Part shown: positions 27,367-36,202 of the stretch, piece by piece
How the letters are laid out: each line of letters begins with the position of its first letter
Position numbering within the stretch: position 1 is the stretch's first letter
From: Parachlamydiales bacterium
GTDB lineage: Bacteria > Chlamydiota > Chlamydiia > Chlamydiales > SM23-39
Direction: 5' to 3'
DNA: 64,000 nucleotides
NCBI GenBank assembly: GCA_019694475.1
Contig: JAIBBX010000002.1
Location: 248,001 to 312,000, forward strand
The notes under the pieces: generated by a model
Databases searched by the model: none
Told to the model about the DNA's origin: nothing
What the model saw: the letters and a program-made list of their open reading frames with translations, nothing else
Position numbers and translations under genes: made by a program

Positions 27367-28209
27367 ATGCAATCAAGATCAGGATTGGTTTTAAAAGCTT
27401 TTTTAAGCAGACTGCCGCCTGAAATGCAGCAATCTCTCGAACGGTTCTTACCGGAAAAAGAGAGGCATGAGCTCGATAAACTCCCCCTGATCGAACAAGA
27501 AATCTCCCTTGAAAAGTTTTATAATGGACACATTTTGGAAAAAGTCCATTGGTCTTGGTTATTGCCTACCTTAAGACTTTATTCCGAAGCGGAGCAAAAA
27601 TTGTTTCTTTCTGCTCTCAATCCGCACGCTGAAAAGAATTTAGCCAAAGCCCTCACCTTATCGGTTGGCGGAGAAGGCGTCAGCGAGGTTGGAAGGGCAT
27701 TTTTAAGAAAAATCCTTCTCGATAGTTTGATGGGGCCCAAAGATCAAATGCTGCCGATTCCCTATTTGCCTCATTCCAAATTAAGCCGTCTCCTGAATCT
27801 GACAAAGAAAGAATTGACCCTCTTAATTGATCGTCTTTCTCTCTATGATCTCGCGATGGAGCTTAGGCAAATTGTAGAGACAAAAATACTGAAAAAAATC
27901 TACAGTCTCTTATCAGAAGAGGAGAAGACGGCTTTGAAAACCATCGGCTCGCATAAAGATCCCTTTGTTCTAGGAAGATTGGGAATCGAAAAGTGGGATG
28001 GATCTGAAGAATCGCTCAGAACTCTGATGCATAAGCGCGGACTTGTCCGTTTTGGGGCTGGATTATCGGGCCAAGACCCCGATTTTATTTGGATCATCTG
28101 CCATCAGCTCGACATTGGCAGAGGCAGCGCGCTCCATAAACTATGTATGAATGAACCGATTCACGGAGTGACCGACGTGATCATTGCCCAGATAGAAGAA
28201 AACTTATGA
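27367..28209 (+). CDS. CT560-like T3SS protein, candidate SctK
   Basis: 280 aa, helical, soluble, without signal peptide. It begins directly after the sctJ stop codon and overlaps sctL by 4 bp (ATGA). In Chlamydiaceae the gene at this spot (CT560) has the same place between cdsJ and cdsL, and a SctK/OrgA-like sorting-platform adaptor has been proposed on position. The sequence itself (for example SRLLNLTKKELTLLIDRLS) gives no firm match, so the SctK call rests on synteny. Confidence 0.7.
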   Translation: MQSRSGLVLKAFLSRLPPEMQQSLERFLPEKERHELDKLPLIEQEISLEKFYNGHILEKVHWSWLLPTLRLYSEAEQKLFLSALNPHAEKNLAKALTLSVGGEGVSEVGRAFLRKILLDSLMGPKDQMLPIPYLPHSKLSRLLNLTKKELTLLIDRLSLYDLAMELRQIVETKILKKIYSLLSEEEKTALKTIGSHKDPFVLGRLGIEKWDGSEESLRTLMHKRGLVRFGAGLSGQDPDFIWIICHQLDIGRGSALHKLCMNEPIHGVTDVIIAQIEENL

Positions 28210-28832
28210 GAAAATTCTTTTCACTCATTTCCGGACGCGAAGTGCGGCTCGCACCCGGCGAAAAAATCGTGCCAGCCAAAGAATTCGACACTTTGGAAGA
28301 TGCCAACGAGATCTTAAAAACAGTCAAAGCCGAAAGCTTTGCCTATCGCCAAGAAGTGGCAAAAGAATCGGAAACAATCAAAGAACAGGCATTCCAAGAA
28401 GGCTTTCAAGAAGGGCTGATCTCATTGAACAAGCATCTTTTTGCACTCGATGAAGAATTGAAGCACTTGCGCGAAGACATTCAGAAAAAAATTCTCCCGC
28501 TTGCACTCAAAGCGGCAAAAAAGATCATTGGTGAAGAACTCAGGCTGCATCCAGACCGGATTGTCGATATCGTTCTCACTTCGCTAAAACCTGTGACACA
28601 GCACCGAAAAATTGTGATCTACGTCAATAAAGCCGATCTCGATATACTGGAATCGGCCAAAAGCAAAATCAAGAGCATTTTTGAACACTTGGAAAACCTT
28701 TCGATCCAAGAACGGGGCGATATTGAACCCGGGGGTTGCATGATAGAAACCGAAGCAGGTATTATCAATGCACAGCTAGAAAATCAGTGGCGCGCCTTGG
28801 AGGCCGCTTTCCAATCCTTCATGAATAAATAA
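28206..28832 (+). CDS. sctL: Type III secretion ATPase stator SctL (CdsL)
   Basis: 208 aa, FliH/YscL family. It binds and restrains the secretion ATPase at the cytosolic sorting platform. An N-terminal charged region is followed by a coiled coil (residues ~50-95, EGFQEGLISLNKHLFALDEEL) and the C-terminal FliH-like domain ending in GDIEPGGCMIETEAGIINAQ. ATGA overlap with the gene before; the ATPase gene itself is not in this window. Confidence 0.92.
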   Translation: MRKFFSLISGREVRLAPGEKIVPAKEFDTLEDANEILKTVKAESFAYRQEVAKESETIKEQAFQEGFQEGLISLNKHLFALDEELKHLREDIQKKILPLALKAAKKIIGEELRLHPDRIVDIVLTSLKPVTQHRKIVIYVNKADLDILESAKSKIKSIFEHLENLSIQERGDIEPGGCMIETEAGIINAQLENQWRALEAAFQSFMNK

Positions 28833-28833
28833 T

Positions 28834-29598
28834 ATGTGGAAATTCCTCATCTCTCTCTTTCTTCTCACCGCCCCGCTGATGGCGCAAACTGCACCAGCCG
28901 CTCCAGCGCCTGTGGAATCGCCCGCCGATGCTAACCCTTCTATGGTCACAAAACTCGCCATATTGGCAGGCCTTTCCCTTTTGCCATTTGCGATCATGCT
29001 CCTCACATCTTACATGAAAATCGTCGTCGTTCTCTCGCTCCTTCGAAACGCACTTGGCGTACAACAGACGCCGCCGAACCAGGTCTTAAACGGAATAGCC
29101 CTTCTCATCACGATCTACGTGATGTTCCCGACGGGCCTGCTCATGTACAATGCGGCTGAGAAAGTGATCAGCACCAACCCTCCGAGAGATGTTCTTTCGA
29201 ATGAATCTGCCGTTTTTATCGTGAATGTGATCGATAAGGCCAAAGAGCCGCTTCGAGATTTTTTACAACGCAACGTTTCGCCTAAGCACACAGCAAGTTT
29301 CTACAATCTCGCCTACCGCATTTTCCCCGATCCTTTCAAAGCGCAGCTAAAGGCGACCGATTTCATTATTTTAATCCCCTCTTTCATCACAAGCCAGCTG
29401 AAAACCGCTTTTGAGATCGGAGTATTGATCTATCTTCCATTCTTTGTGATCGACCTGGTTGTCTCAAATATTTTGCTTGCGATGGGTATGATGATGCTTT
29501 CGCCATTGACGATTGCTTTGCCGATCAAGCTCCTTCTCCTCGTGATGATCGATGGATGGACAGTGCTTGTGCAAGGACTTGCGCTATCATTTAGGTAA
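28834..29598 (+). CDS. sctR: Type III secretion export apparatus protein SctR (CdsR)
   Basis: 254 aa inner-membrane export-gate subunit of the FliP family. It has an apparent signal peptide and an Ala/Pro-rich spacer before the conserved core, as in many FliP/SctR proteins. Family motifs LLTSYMKIVVVLSLLRNALG and QTPPNQVLNGIALLI are intact, and the C-terminal block has GMMMLSPLTIALPIKLLLL. It follows sctL by one base. Confidence 0.96.
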   Translation: MWKFLISLFLLTAPLMAQTAPAAPAPVESPADANPSMVTKLAILAGLSLLPFAIMLLTSYMKIVVVLSLLRNALGVQQTPPNQVLNGIALLITIYVMFPTGLLMYNAAEKVISTNPPRDVLSNESAVFIVNVIDKAKEPLRDFLQRNVSPKHTASFYNLAYRIFPDPFKAQLKATDFIILIPSFITSQLKTAFEIGVLIYLPFFVIDLVVSNILLAMGMMMLSPLTIALPIKLLLLVMIDGWTVLVQGLALSFR

Positions 29599-29601
29599 AA
29601 G

Positions 29602-29874
29602 ATGTTTGCAAATGAAATTTACACTCTCAGCTACCAGGCGCTCATCCTGATCTTGATTCTCTCTGGCCCGCCGATCATCATCAGCACCGTGCTCGGACTC
29701 ATCGTGGCCATTTTCCAAGCTGCAACCCAAATCCAAGAGCAGACTCTTTCCTTCACAGTGAAACTCTTTGCCGTCGTATTTACGATCATCTTCCTCGGCG
29801 GCTGGCTGGGATCTACAGTATTCCAGTACGCAAACACCATTTTCACTGCGATCGCAAAAGCAGGTGCGGGCTGA
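29602..29874 (+). CDS. sctS: Type III secretion export apparatus protein SctS (CdsS)
   Basis: 90-aa FliQ-family protein with two transmembrane helices (LILILILSGPPIIISTVLGL and VFTIIFLGGWLGSTVF) and the conserved QAATQIQEQTLSF between them. It is part of the export gate with SctR and SctT. It lies 3 bp after sctR, and its stop shares one base with the sctT start. Confidence 0.96.
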   Translation: MFANEIYTLSYQALILILILSGPPIIISTVLGLIVAIFQAATQIQEQTLSFTVKLFAVVFTIIFLGGWLGSTVFQYANTIFTAIAKAGAG

Positions 29875-30737
29875 TGAACTCCCTATCAGCCACCGATAAT
29901 TATCTCTCGATTCTCTTAGCTCTTCCCAATCTTCAGCCTGCAACAGTTCTTTCCCTCTTTTTTCTCACGCTTGGACGCGTTTTGCCCATCATTGCGCTCG
30001 CCCCTTTTCTAGGATCCAAAAACATTCCGATGGCGATCCGGATGATGTTCGGGATTTCTCTCGTCGCGCTCTTTCTCCCGCAAAATCTTTTTGCAGCCAA
30101 AGGAGAGCTCCCCTTCAATGTCACTTTCATTTTCCTGCTCATTAAAGAGCTTATCGTCGGAGCTGTAATCGGGTTATTTGCCGCCGTCCCCTTCTACATT
30201 GCGCAAATGGCGGGGGGATTGATCGACCACCAGCGCGGATCTGCGGCCCTCCAAGTGACCGACCCTACGACGCAAACCCAAACAGGACCCATCGGCCAGC
30301 TTTACAATTTTGTCCTCATCGCCCTTTTTTTCTCCTTAGGCGGCCCCTTTATTTTTCTCGAAGGCGTAGCCACCTCCTATCAACTCATCCCAGTAGACGG
30401 AGTCTTCAGCCCCACTCTCTTCACATGGAGCAATCCTCTCGCAAAAACGATCGTGAGCCTCTTTTCCACCGTGATGAACTTGACAATCCAGCTTTCGGCG
30501 CCTGCATTGATCGGGATTCTTCTCACAGATATGTTCCTCGGCATTGCCAACCGCCTTGCGCCGCAAGTGCAGATCGTATTCTTAGGCATCTCTCTCAAAT
30601 CTTGGGTCGGCATCGCCCTTCTCACAGCCGCTTGGACCCTCATTGTCAGGGTGATGGGGCAGGAAGCGATCGCCTGGATCAAATCGATCAATACGCTCAT
30701 CCAGCAAATCGGCCACTACTATATGTCGAAAGCTTAG
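29874..30737 (+). CDS. sctT: Type III secretion export apparatus protein SctT (CdsT)
   Basis: 287-aa FliR-family membrane protein with about six transmembrane helices. Recognised by LGRVLPIIALAPFLGSKN, MAGGLIDHQRGSAALQV and DPTTQTQTGPIGQLYN. It completes the SctRST export gate. One-base overlap with sctS. It is the last gene of the operon; the following gene has its own ribosome-binding site 57 bp later. Confidence 0.96.
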   Translation: MNSLSATDNYLSILLALPNLQPATVLSLFFLTLGRVLPIIALAPFLGSKNIPMAIRMMFGISLVALFLPQNLFAAKGELPFNVTFIFLLIKELIVGAVIGLFAAVPFYIAQMAGGLIDHQRGSAALQVTDPTTQTQTGPIGQLYNFVLIALFFSLGGPFIFLEGVATSYQLIPVDGVFSPTLFTWSNPLAKTIVSLFSTVMNLTIQLSAPALIGILLTDMFLGIANRLAPQVQIVFLGISLKSWVGIALLTAAWTLIVRVMGQEAIAWIKSINTLIQQIGHYYMSKA

Positions 30738-30771
30738 AAGCTGTTGCCAACTCCCCCTTGTTGTGATAGAG

Positions 30772-30790
30772 AGACTCTAAGAAGGAGTCT
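30772..30790 (+). promoter_or_regulatory. Hairpin overlapping the ribosome-binding site of the next gene
   Basis: AGACTC (30772-30777) pairs with GAGTCT (30785-30790). The right arm includes the end of the Shine-Dalgarno AAGGAG (30782-30787), so folding could mask translation of the amidinotransferase-fold gene that starts at 30795. The stem is only six base pairs. Confidence 0.3.
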
Positions 30791-30794
30791 AATT

Positions 30795-31592
30795 ATGCGT
30801 ATATTGATGTGCCGGCCTGATTATTATGCAATTGAGTATGAGATCAATCCGTGGATGAAAAAAGAGAGGCAGGCCGATCATAAAAAGGCTCTGAAACAAT
30901 GGGAAGGTCTTCATAAAACCATTCTCCAATGCGGGGCGCAAGTCGAACTCGTGCCTCCGGGCCGAGGGCTGCCAGACATGACTTTCGCAGCCAATGCCGG
31001 ACTCTTTTACAAGGGAAAAGTAATCCTGGCCAATTTCAGAATGGTTGAGCGTAAAGGAGAAGTGGCTTACTTCCAAACCTGGTTTGAGAAAAACGGCTTC
31101 GATGTTGTGAATAAGCCGGGAGTGGATCAGAACCACTACTATTTCGAAGGGGCCGGCGACGCGCTCGTCGCGAATGGAAAAATCTTTGTCGGTTATGGCT
31201 TTAGAACAGAAATTGAATTCTATAAAACCTCTCATTGGATCGATCCGAAGCATACGATCATCTGCGAGCTTGCGGACCCCTATTATTACCATATCGACAC
31301 CTGTTTTTGTCCCCTCAACGAGAAACAGGCTATTTGGTTTCCCCATGCTTTTTCAGAAAAATCGAGAGAAATCATGTCTAAATCGATCGAACTGTTCGAT
31401 GTTGATGCAGAAGAGGCAAAGCGGTTTGCCTGCAATTCGGTCGTTATTCACAAAAACATCATTATTCCGAGCGGGTGTCCCAAACTTTACGAAAAACTGA
31501 AAAAAATCGGAATGACAGTACATCCTTGCGAAGTAGATGAATACATCAAAGCTGGCGGCGCCTGCAAATGCCTGACGATGCGGCTTGATTAG
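30795..31592 (+). CDS. Amidinotransferase-fold hydrolase (DDAH/arginine deiminase-like)
   Basis: 265 aa of the guanidine-modifying superfamily. The start MRILMCRPDYYAIEYEINPW is typical of its DDAH/CtlX-like branch. Active-site positions are visible: FEGAGDAL (acidic pair), YYYHIDTCF (His) and the nucleophile in GGACKCLT near the C-terminus. Members hydrolyse methylarginines, arginine or citrulline-like compounds; the substrate is not clear. The ATG at 30795 has AAGGAG seven bases upstream; a longer frame from 30744 has none. The ornithine cyclodeaminase and permease genes nearby suggest arginine or ornithine use. Confidence 0.75.
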   Translation: MRILMCRPDYYAIEYEINPWMKKERQADHKKALKQWEGLHKTILQCGAQVELVPPGRGLPDMTFAANAGLFYKGKVILANFRMVERKGEVAYFQTWFEKNGFDVVNKPGVDQNHYYFEGAGDALVANGKIFVGYGFRTEIEFYKTSHWIDPKHTIICELADPYYYHIDTCFCPLNEKQAIWFPHAFSEKSREIMSKSIELFDVDAEEAKRFACNSVVIHKNIIIPSGCPKLYEKLKKIGMTVHPCEVDEYIKAGGACKCLTMRLD

Positions 31593-31642
31593 AAAAATAG
31601 AGAAAAGATAAACTCTACACCTTCAAAATAGTGGGGGGGTTT

Positions 31643-32779
31643 ATGATCGGCATTGAACCTATAGCATTCCAGCAGCCTCCGGGCGCACTCACTTGCCAAG
31701 ACAGACTCTTAGAAATCGCAAACAAAGTGAAAGCCTTCATCTGCTCGATCTGGGGCGGAGTTTTTCTTTTAACCGGCATCGCCGCGATGATTTTTGGGCT
31801 GAAGGGCGCTCTATTTACAGGAACTATCTTATCGCTCGCGGCTTTTGCTATTCAGACAGTTAGGCAAACGCCCGTTGAAGCATTGCCGAATCCAGTTGAG
31901 TTTGACGATGAGAGATGGGAATTTGATTATTTCAATGCCGGGAATGTTGGGATGCGGGAGATGAATGCGGAGCTATTCCAAAATACTCTTCAGGTCATCG
32001 AAAGAGGCGCTGTGAACCGGTTTGGAGAACGGATTCAGATTGACCGTGACGTGCATGCTGCGATGATCGCGGGGGTTCGTCCTGTCGCCGGGATGCCAGT
32101 GGGACTTGCTCGCGAGCTTAGGCCTCAGGCGCCGCTCGCTGATTGGCTCGAAGTCCACAACGCCTCCACTTACAGCACTTTATGCAGAATGGTCCGGCAA
32201 GGGTACAATCCGCTGGTATTGGACATGGCAAATGCCTATGTAAAAGGAGGCGGTGTCTTAAACGGAGCTTTGGCGCAAGAGGAGACTCTATGCCGTCAAT
32301 CTAACCTTTATCGCGGACTTGAAGAGGCTGAAAGACGCGGAGGATATCCGATCCCTGTGCATGGGGGGATTTTAGTCCCTAGAGTCCAATTTTTCCGCGA
32401 CGATCCTCAGCAGGCCTACCGCTTTAAAGAGCCGATTACAGCTGATGTCTTTGTTTCTGCAGCTTTCAACTCCAATCGAAATCATGGACGAGGTTTTGAC
32501 AGGCCGGCTGACGAATTAGTTTACCAAGCAAGTATGAAAGAGAAAATGCGTACGATGTTCCGGATGGCGGTCGTCAACGGAAATGATTCGCTTCTTTTGA
32601 GCGCATTCGGATGCGGGGCGTTCAGAAATCAGCCAAACGTTGTCGCTGGGTTGTATCGAGAAGTGCTGCAGGAGCCTGAGTTCGCGCGCGCATTCAGAAA
32701 GGTTGTTTTCGGCATATACGACCCGCCTGGAGCAGAGCATCCAAATGCTCCCGTCTTTCGGGATATTTTACTAGCTTAA
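31643..32779 (+). CDS. Microbial-type poly(ADP-ribose) glycohydrolase-like protein with Inc-like hairpin
   Basis: 378 aa. A hydrophobic hairpin at residues ~31-72 (two helices around FGLKGA) precedes a TIGR02452/DUF2263 macrodomain-like PARG domain. The bacterial PARG signature GGG-x7-QEE is intact: GGGVLNGALAQEE at residues 202-214, followed by CRQSNLY. The ADP-ribose loop LLSAFGCGAFRNQPNVVA is also present. Such enzymes remove ADP-ribose or poly-ADP-ribose from proteins. The hairpin could anchor it in the inclusion membrane, making it a candidate T3SS effector. The ATG at 31643 after a GGGGGGG run is preferred to the GTG at 31631. A second copy with another anchor lies at 40.7 kb. Confidence 0.75.
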   Translation: MIGIEPIAFQQPPGALTCQDRLLEIANKVKAFICSIWGGVFLLTGIAAMIFGLKGALFTGTILSLAAFAIQTVRQTPVEALPNPVEFDDERWEFDYFNAGNVGMREMNAELFQNTLQVIERGAVNRFGERIQIDRDVHAAMIAGVRPVAGMPVGLARELRPQAPLADWLEVHNASTYSTLCRMVRQGYNPLVLDMANAYVKGGGVLNGALAQEETLCRQSNLYRGLEEAERRGGYPIPVHGGILVPRVQFFRDDPQQAYRFKEPITADVFVSAAFNSNRNHGRGFDRPADELVYQASMKEKMRTMFRMAVVNGNDSLLLSAFGCGAFRNQPNVVAGLYREVLQEPEFARAFRKVVFGIYDPPGAEHPNAPVFRDILLA

Positions 32780-34158
32780 GTCCGCCGTTTTTTATACGCG
32801 ATCAGGAAGAAGACAGGCAATATCAGGAGAAAATTGCCGATCGCAATCATCATGGTATAGCGAAGGCCTGATCCAATATTCACATTGTCCGGTGGGACGA
32901 ACCCAAAAATAATAGTCAATCCAGCTCCAATCAGTCCTAGAGCGCTGATTATTCCGAGCCCTAATTTGCCCCCAGGAATTTTGAAAGCGCTTTCGAGTTT
33001 TTTCGACCGGAGCCTATAGACAGCGAGGAACATCAGCACATACATGGCCATGTAAAGGCAATTGCTGAGCGCTGTAAGGAACCAATAGAAAGCATTGACC
33101 GAAGGGAGAAGGAGCAATACGGCGCAAAAGATCGTCACTAAAATCGCTTGCGCGATGAGAATGCGGCCCGCAACGCCATGTCGATTCGCCTTCGTGAAAA
33201 AAGGAGGCAAGAATCCATAGTGGGATGCATGAAGAAGGCCTTTTGCTGGCGAAATGAGCCAGTTGATCATCCCTCCGACGCTGCCGACAACAATCAGAAA
33301 ACTCATAAGCGGAACCAGAGCTCCTAAGTGAAATACTTGGAAGAAATTATCGAACACCTGCATGAGGCCGCCCGCAAGATTGATCTGGGAAACAGGCAAA
33401 ACGACAGCAATGGTAAGAGAGCCGAGGAGCATGGTCGCCAAAATATAGATCGAGGAAATGAGAAGGGCTCTTGGGAAGGTCTTTTGCGGGTGGGGAACAT
33501 TGTTCACATGCACGCCGGAGAGCTCCATACCGACAAAAGCTGCCATCACTGCCTCAAGCGCTGTCCAAGTATCGAATTTTGCAAGAGATGGGAAAATGGA
33601 ATCGGCTGTGATGGGAATTTGGATCGGTTTTCCAAAAACCACCCAGAGAAATCCAAGAAAGATCAAGAAAAGCATCGGAAAGACTGTTCCAATCCCAGCA
33701 AAGATCGTATTGAGATGGGCTGACACTTTCAGTCCAAACAGGTTCATGATCGTAAGAACCCAAAAAATGCCGGCAATTACGCAGATCATATAGGCCTTAT
33801 TGTCCATGAGAGATGGGTCGAAGAGATAGGTTAAAGTGCCGGCGATGAAGGAGAGAATGGTTGGATACCAGACAACTGTATTGACCCACTGAAGCCAAAC
33901 CGCAAACATCCCCATGTTTTCGCCGTAAGCTGATCGAACCCAATGATAAATGCCTCCCTCTTCGGGGAATGCTGCAGAGAGTTCTGCAGCAACAAGTGAA
34001 CTTGGGAAAAGAAAAAATACGGCCGAAAAGATGAAGAAGAAAATCAGCGGAGCTCCAAAAATCGCGGTCGATGGAAGTCCTCTATTGCTATCCACTGCAG
34101 AAATGATGAGAAGGACGAGCGCTAAAAAAGAGATCTTCCCTCGGCTTGAAATGTTCAT
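32776..34158 (-). CDS. APC-family amino acid permease (GadC/antiporter-like)
   Basis: 460 aa, about 12 transmembrane helices. The first helices contain the APC motif around NRGLPSTAIFGAPLIFFF and AELSAAFPEEGGIYHWV, as in the glutamate/GABA and related antiporter group. It overlaps the upstream ornithine cyclodeaminase by 4 bp (ATGA), so the two are one operon, and an ornithine, arginine or proline substrate is plausible. Its 3' end overlaps the convergent PARG-like gene by 4 bp. Confidence 0.85.
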   Translation of the reverse strand: MNISSRGKISFLALVLLIISAVDSNRGLPSTAIFGAPLIFFFIFSAVFFLFPSSLVAAELSAAFPEEGGIYHWVRSAYGENMGMFAVWLQWVNTVVWYPTILSFIAGTLTYLFDPSLMDNKAYMICVIAGIFWVLTIMNLFGLKVSAHLNTIFAGIGTVFPMLFLIFLGFLWVVFGKPIQIPITADSIFPSLAKFDTWTALEAVMAAFVGMELSGVHVNNVPHPQKTFPRALLISSIYILATMLLGSLTIAVVLPVSQINLAGGLMQVFDNFFQVFHLGALVPLMSFLIVVGSVGGMINWLISPAKGLLHASHYGFLPPFFTKANRHGVAGRILIAQAILVTIFCAVLLLLPSVNAFYWFLTALSNCLYMAMYVLMFLAVYRLRSKKLESAFKIPGGKLGLGIISALGLIGAGLTIIFGFVPPDNVNIGSGLRYTMMIAIGNFLLILPVFFLIAYKKRRT

Positions 34159-35186
34159 GCAATGACTCCAAATAAGTTTTTAGGATCAGAAATTTCAGGG
34201 ATCATGTCCAACTTATGGCCTGCGTGATAATCCTCTGCAAGTTCGTGCACAAGCCGCAAAATGCTGTAATCTTCCAAGGCAAACCCAACGGAATCAAAGA
34301 GAGTGATCTCTTCAGCCGATTCGCGCCCCCTTTTTTTACCCGCAGCGAGCTCCCAAAGTTCCGCGTAGATTTTCGCATCCACCTGCTGGATTTCCCCTTC
34401 GTGCTTAGTTTGCTCCAAAAGTTCCACAACGATTTTGCATTTTTTTACCAAACTGGGATCCAATTCTGTTTTTCCAGGTGAATCTCCCCCGATTTTATTG
34501 ATGTGAACGCCCGGCTTAACCCAACCAGCTTCGAGCACTTTTTGATGGCCTGGCCGCGCTGTTGCCGTTGTGATGATATCGCTATGATTGAGCACCGAAT
34601 GGCCATCTTTGCAAGGATGCAAATTCAATCGAAAGGGTTGTAAGTTTTTCGCGAATTTTTCCATCGCCGCATGATCCACATCAAAGTAATAGATGTCGCG
34701 TATCCCGAGAGCAAAATGGTGGGCGAGGGTTTGGAATTCGCTTTGCGCTCCAGTGCCAATGATTCCAAAAGTTTTCGCATCTTTTCTCGCTAAAAATTGC
34801 GAGGCCATGGCGGAGGTTGCGGCCGTCCGCAGAGCAGTCAAAAGAGTCATTTCTGTAATGAGGAGAGGATATCCCGTCTTGACTTGCGATAACTGCCCCG
34901 TTGCAATCACGGTCAATTTATTGTGTTTGGGATTGTTGGGATGTCCATTTACATATTTAAAAGAGTAGTATTCGCTATCTGCGATCGGCATCAATTCAAT
35001 GATCCCATCCGGCACCTGGATGGCATGGCGAGGGCTTTTATGAAACTCTTTCCATCGGGCATAGTCGCTTTTCAATTGATCGATCAATTTCAGAAAAAAC
35101 TGCCCAAGCGTCACTTTTTTGATGAGCTGATGAATATCTTCAATAGTCATTACACGGGTCATAATTCGTAGATAATTGAATTCCAT
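34155..35186 (-). CDS. Ornithine cyclodeaminase / mu-crystallin family protein
   Basis: 343 aa. NAD(P)-dependent family that converts ornithine to proline plus ammonia, or reduces ketimines. The dinucleotide site FGIIGTGAQSEFQT, then KIGGDSPGKTELDP, is typical for the family. In-frame ATGs at 35162 and 35150 are alternative starts; no clear ribosome-binding site settles it, and a TATAAC on the minus strand at 35187-35192 could be a -10 box that favours a later start. Coupled to the permease gene and divergent from aroB with only 14 bp between. The exact reaction is inferred from family and neighbours. Confidence 0.8.
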   Translation of the reverse strand: MEFNYLRIMTRVMTIEDIHQLIKKVTLGQFFLKLIDQLKSDYARWKEFHKSPRHAIQVPDGIIELMPIADSEYYSFKYVNGHPNNPKHNKLTVIATGQLSQVKTGYPLLITEMTLLTALRTAATSAMASQFLARKDAKTFGIIGTGAQSEFQTLAHHFALGIRDIYYFDVDHAAMEKFAKNLQPFRLNLHPCKDGHSVLNHSDIITTATARPGHQKVLEAGWVKPGVHINKIGGDSPGKTELDPSLVKKCKIVVELLEQTKHEGEIQQVDAKIYAELWELAAGKKRGRESAEEITLFDSVGFALEDYSILRLVHELAEDYHAGHKLDMIPEISDPKNLFGVIA

Positions 35187-35200
35187 GTTATAGTCAATTC

Positions 35201-36202
35201 ATGGAAAAGATCCTTCTTCAGACACGCATCGCCCCCCCCAAAACCGAAATCTATTTCGGGCTTGATCACTTATCTGCCATATGCGGAAAAAATACGATCG
35301 TTGTCGCTGATGAAAATGTTGCAGATTCCTCTCTGCCATTCGAACGGATCTCTATCCCTGCCAAAAAAACGAGAGAGGCCAAGGCAGCTTTAGAAGATGA
35401 GCTTTTCAAGAGAAAAGCGGGAAGAGATACCACTATCATCGGCATGGGAGGAGGCGTACTGACCGATCTTGTCGCCTTCACAGCATCCACCTACATGCGG
35501 GGCGTGCCTCTCGTTCTGATTCCAACCACTTTGCTAGGCATGGTCGATGCAGCTATCGGTGGCAAAACAGGAATCGACACTCCATTCGGAAAAAATCTCA
35601 TTGGAACGTTCTATTTGCCAAAAGCCATCTTCATCGAACCAAAATTCCTCAAAACGCTGCCCGAAATGGAAATGAAAAATGGCCTTAGCGAAATTCTCAA
35701 ATACGGACTGATTGGCGATCGAAAAATCTGGGAAAAAGCAAAACATTGGAAAGAAGAACTTCCAAACCTTATCCGCTCCTCAATAGAATGCAAGTGCAAG
35801 GTCGTTGAGGCCGATTTCGAAGAAAAAACAGGAGTCAGGCGCATTCTCAATTTCGGCCACACCGCAGGCCACGCTCTTGAGCTGCTCTCCGAATATCAAA
35901 TACCGCATGGCCAAGCGGTTGCTCTAGGCTGCATGGCAGAAAGTTATCTAAGCCATATTTTAGGCTATCTTTCCAAAGCCGATTTGGAAACCATTTTAGC
36001 CCAATATCGAAAGTTAGGATATGCCTTCAGCGAATTCGATCCCGAACGTTTTTGGCATGCGATCTCGATGGATAAAAAAGGAGCCGCGCGCTTTGTCCTC
36101 ATCGATCAAATTGGTCGCGCTCTCCCATTCGACGGCGAATATTGCAAAGCAGTTGAGCGCAAAGAAATCGATCGAATGATAGAATGGATGCATCATGGTT
36201 AA
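35201..36202 (+). CDS. aroB: 3-dehydroquinate synthase
   Basis: Converts DAHP to 3-dehydroquinate, using NAD and a metal. 333 aa. GMGGGVLTDLVAFTASTYMR, then VPLVLIPTTLLGMVDAAIGG and the metal ligand region RRILNFGHTAGHALE are seen. It starts the aroB-aroA-aroK-aroC operon and overlaps aroA by 8 bp. Chlamydiae have shikimate genes clustered; this order (B first) differs from the one I recall for C. trachomatis. Confidence 0.96.
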   Translation: MEKILLQTRIAPPKTEIYFGLDHLSAICGKNTIVVADENVADSSLPFERISIPAKKTREAKAALEDELFKRKAGRDTTIIGMGGGVLTDLVAFTASTYMRGVPLVLIPTTLLGMVDAAIGGKTGIDTPFGKNLIGTFYLPKAIFIEPKFLKTLPEMEMKNGLSEILKYGLIGDRKIWEKAKHWKEELPNLIRSSIECKCKVVEADFEEKTGVRRILNFGHTAGHALELLSEYQIPHGQAVALGCMAESYLSHILGYLSKADLETILAQYRKLGYAFSEFDPERFWHAISMDKKGAARFVLIDQIGRALPFDGEYCKAVERKEIDRMIEWMHHG

